A DNA stretch of 64,000 nt from Arthrobacter sp. CAU 1506 (GTDB taxonomy: Bacteria > Actinomycetota > Actinomycetes > Actinomycetales > Micrococcaceae): NCBI RefSeq assembly GCF_005047635.1, contig NZ_SUKC01000007.1:38856-102855 (forward strand), read 5' to 3'. The position numbers and the translations under genes were made by a program. Shown here piece by piece: positions 62,625 through 64,000 of this stretch. Positions within the stretch are counted from its first letter, which is position 1, and the number at the start of each line of letters is the position of its first letter. Under the pieces are notes generated by a model that worked only from the letters and a program-made list of their open reading frames with translations, was not told where the DNA came from and made no database searches.

Positions 62625-64000
62625 CGCGGCTGTCCTTCCCGAAGAAACTTGCAACCAGGCCCTGCCTGGTCAGATCCATATGGTGGAACTCGTGGGTGCA
62701 CTCGAAGTCATCGAAGACGAGCACCCGATCCATGAGTTCCACATGTTCATCGACCTCTGTGGAGAGCATGACAACGGCCATGCCTTCGGCGGTCAGTTCG
62801 CCGAGGAGACGGTAGAGGTCCCGCTTGGCGTTGATATCGATGCCACGCGTGGGATCGTTCAGCAATAAGATCTCGGGTTTCGTTGCCAACCAGCGGGCGA
62901 TGATGACCTTTTGCTGGTTGCCACCGGAAAGCGTAGTGATCGCGTTGGTTGTGTTCCCGGTCTTGATGCTGAGTCGTGAGACGTAATCGCTGAAGCGTCG
63001 CGCCGCAGCGCGGGGGCTGAGGAATCCTCCCCTGACATCCTCATTTACTGTGGCGATGGAAAAATTGTCGAGTATGGACATCCACTCAAAGAGAGACTCG
63101 CCCCGCCGCTCTCGCGGCACATATGCGATCCGCTTGGAGTGGGCATTTTCCCGATTGGAGATGACCGCTTCGCGGTCGCCTTCTGTCCGCACCACGTCGC
63201 CGGACACATTGCCGAGCCCCGCGAGAGACTTCAGAAATACGTCTTGCCCCTGCCCTTCGAGTCCTGCCAAGCCGACCAGTTCCCCGGCCCGAATCTGGAC
63301 ATCGATAGGGGCTTGTCCCGGCGCCAGCGAGAGCCCCCGTGTTTCCAGAACTACCGGTGCATCCGTGACATGCTCCCGCGTCTCAACCCGGGCGGCAGCG
63401 GGGGCCAAGTGGTCGCTTCCGGTCATCATCACCACTAGTTGCTCAGTCGTCCACTTCTCGTCGTCGACAGTTCCCACAGTGATGCCGGAGCGAAGGACGG
63501 TGATGCGGTCACCTATCTCCTCGATCTCATCCATTCGATGCGTGATGAGCATGACGCCCACACCTTCTGCGCACAGCCGCTTGACCACGCGGAACAGCCG
63601 TGAGCGGCTGTCATAGTCCAGGGCCGATGTCGCCTCATCCAGAATCAGGACGCGCGGGTTTCGCAGCAGGGCGCGGGCAATGCTGCAAACCTGCCGGTCG
63701 CTGAGCGAAAGATCCTCAACACGGGAGTCGAGCCGCGGCGGGTGCTCGAGGAGTTCGGCGAGGATCTTCTGGGCACGCTTAGCCTTGTCCGTTTTGCGTA
63801 CCTTCGTGGTGAAGGACCCGTCTGCACCCAGCCACAGATTGTCCAACACTGTTCGGCTGCCCACCGAGAGTACTTCTTGGAACACAGTCACAATGCCGGC
63901 GGCCTGCGACGCCCGGGGTGAGGTGAAGCTTTTAAATCGGGTGCCATCGACGGAAATCTCACCGCTATTGGGGGCATGAATTCCACTGAGAATTTTGACG
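62596..64000 (-). CDS. Ribose-type ABC transporter ATPase, N-terminus off the window
   Basis: The frame stays open to the right edge, and its first visible residues VKILSGIHAPNSGEI are those that follow Walker A, so the N-terminus is missing. Two ABC domains are present, as in RbsA: domain one has LSLSDRQVCSIARALL and ILDEATSALD; domain two has GLAGLEGQG in place of Walker A, and TLSGGNQQKVIIARWL with LLLNDPTRGID. It drives the two permeases. Sugar, polyol or other alcohol uptake is expected. Confidence 0.92.
   Translation of the reverse strand, partial: VKILSGIHAPNSGEISVDGTRFKSFTSPRASQAAGIVTVFQEVLSVGSRTVLDNLWLGADGSFTTKVRKTDKAKRAQKILAELLEHPPRLDSRVEDLSLSDRQVCSIARALLRNPRVLILDEATSALDYDSRSRLFRVVKRLCAEGVGVMLITHRMDEIEEIGDRITVLRSGITVGTVDDEKWTTEQLVVMMTGSDHLAPAAARVETREHVTDAPVVLETRGLSLAPGQAPIDVQIRAGELVGLAGLEGQGQDVFLKSLAGLGNVSGDVVRTEGDREAVISNRENAHSKRIAYVPRERRGESLFEWMSILDNFSIATVNEDVRGGFLSPRAAARRFSDYVSRLSIKTGNTTNAITTLSGGNQQKVIIARWLATKPEILLLNDPTRGIDINAKRDLYRLLGELTAEGMAVVMLSTEVDEHVELMDRVLVFDDFECTHEFHHMDLTRQGLVASFFGKDSRDEHGLAQNQ

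Noticed and set aside
61629-62654. Longer start of the permease at 62654
   Set aside because: The ATG at 62624 has a ribosome-binding site and the family N-terminus; the longer form would lie further inside the ATPase gene.

Overview
The window is high-GC DNA (visibly about two thirds G+C) with frequent GTG and TTG starts, tightly packed and overlapping genes, FCD-GntR, IclR and LacI regulators, an actinobacterial RNase J and a DUF1023/WXG100-like cassette. The style and gene content fit a soil actinobacterium of the Micrococcaceae (Arthrobacter-like). This is inferred from gene content, not from a marker gene. No rRNA, tRNA, CRISPR array or insertion sequence was recognised.

Layout. (1) 1-7541: an aldehyde dehydrogenase running in from the left edge, facing a six-gene minus-strand operon: galB-galC-galD type 4-oxalomesaconate hydratase, aldolase and tautomerase, a type I extradiol dioxygenase, an FCD-GntR regulator and a LigM/DesA-like folate-dependent O-demethylase. 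It reads as a catabolic route for methoxylated aromatics (syringate / 3-O-methylgallate / gallate), with a palindromic GntR-type operator at 7522-7541. (2) 7.6-13.3 kb: housekeeping and accessory genes (TMEM175 channel, serine hydrolase, two VOC proteins, AraC). (3) 12.3-18.3 kb: a formylglycine-generating enzyme facing a C-x-P-x-R arylsulfatase, with an MHS transporter and a divergent LysR regulator. (4) 18.3-21.8 kb: agmatine deiminase overlapping an amidase-signature enzyme, with a divergent TetR gene and a perfect 24-bp palindrome between them. (5) 21.9-27 kb: VOC/AraC pair, a second TMEM175-like protein, a secreted M14 carboxypeptidase and RNase J. (6) 27-33.2 kb: a LacI-controlled locus with an MFS transporter and two SDRs on one side and an asparaginase-like enzyme plus a cyclic-imidase/polysaccharide-deacetylase-family enzyme on the other, joined by three copies of one operator. 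(7) 33.8-37.7 kb: P450, MHS transporter and [2Fe-2S] ferredoxin operon with a divergent IclR regulator. (8) 37.8-45 kb: two MFS transporters, a levodione-reductase-like SDR, an ornithine cyclodeaminase family enzyme and an FAD phenol hydroxylase (3-hydroxybenzoate 4-monooxygenase type). (9) 44.8-53 kb: phosphoesterase, AlkD-like repair protein, NERD protein, LLM oxidoreductase, nucleotide kinase and a three-gene WXG100-like/DUF1023/lipoprotein cassette. (10) 53.2-64 kb: an acetoin reductase-like SDR, then ten kilobases of minus-strand genes: a ribose-type ABC importer, a GXWXG-like protein, two zinc alcohol dehydrogenases, an AraC regulator, an IclR regulator broken by one in-frame stop, and an aromatic-type aldehyde dehydrogenase. 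The ABC ATPase runs off the right edge.

As a whole the window is a catabolic island: several self-contained uptake-plus-oxidation modules, each with its own regulator and usually with a visible palindromic operator, interspersed with a few core genes such as RNase J. The most noteworthy items are the gallate-type operon that uses a VOC dioxygenase instead of LigAB, the LacI locus with a possible imide/half-amide hydrolysis pair, the P450 whose I-helix lacks the usual threonine, and the agmatine deiminase/amidase pair.
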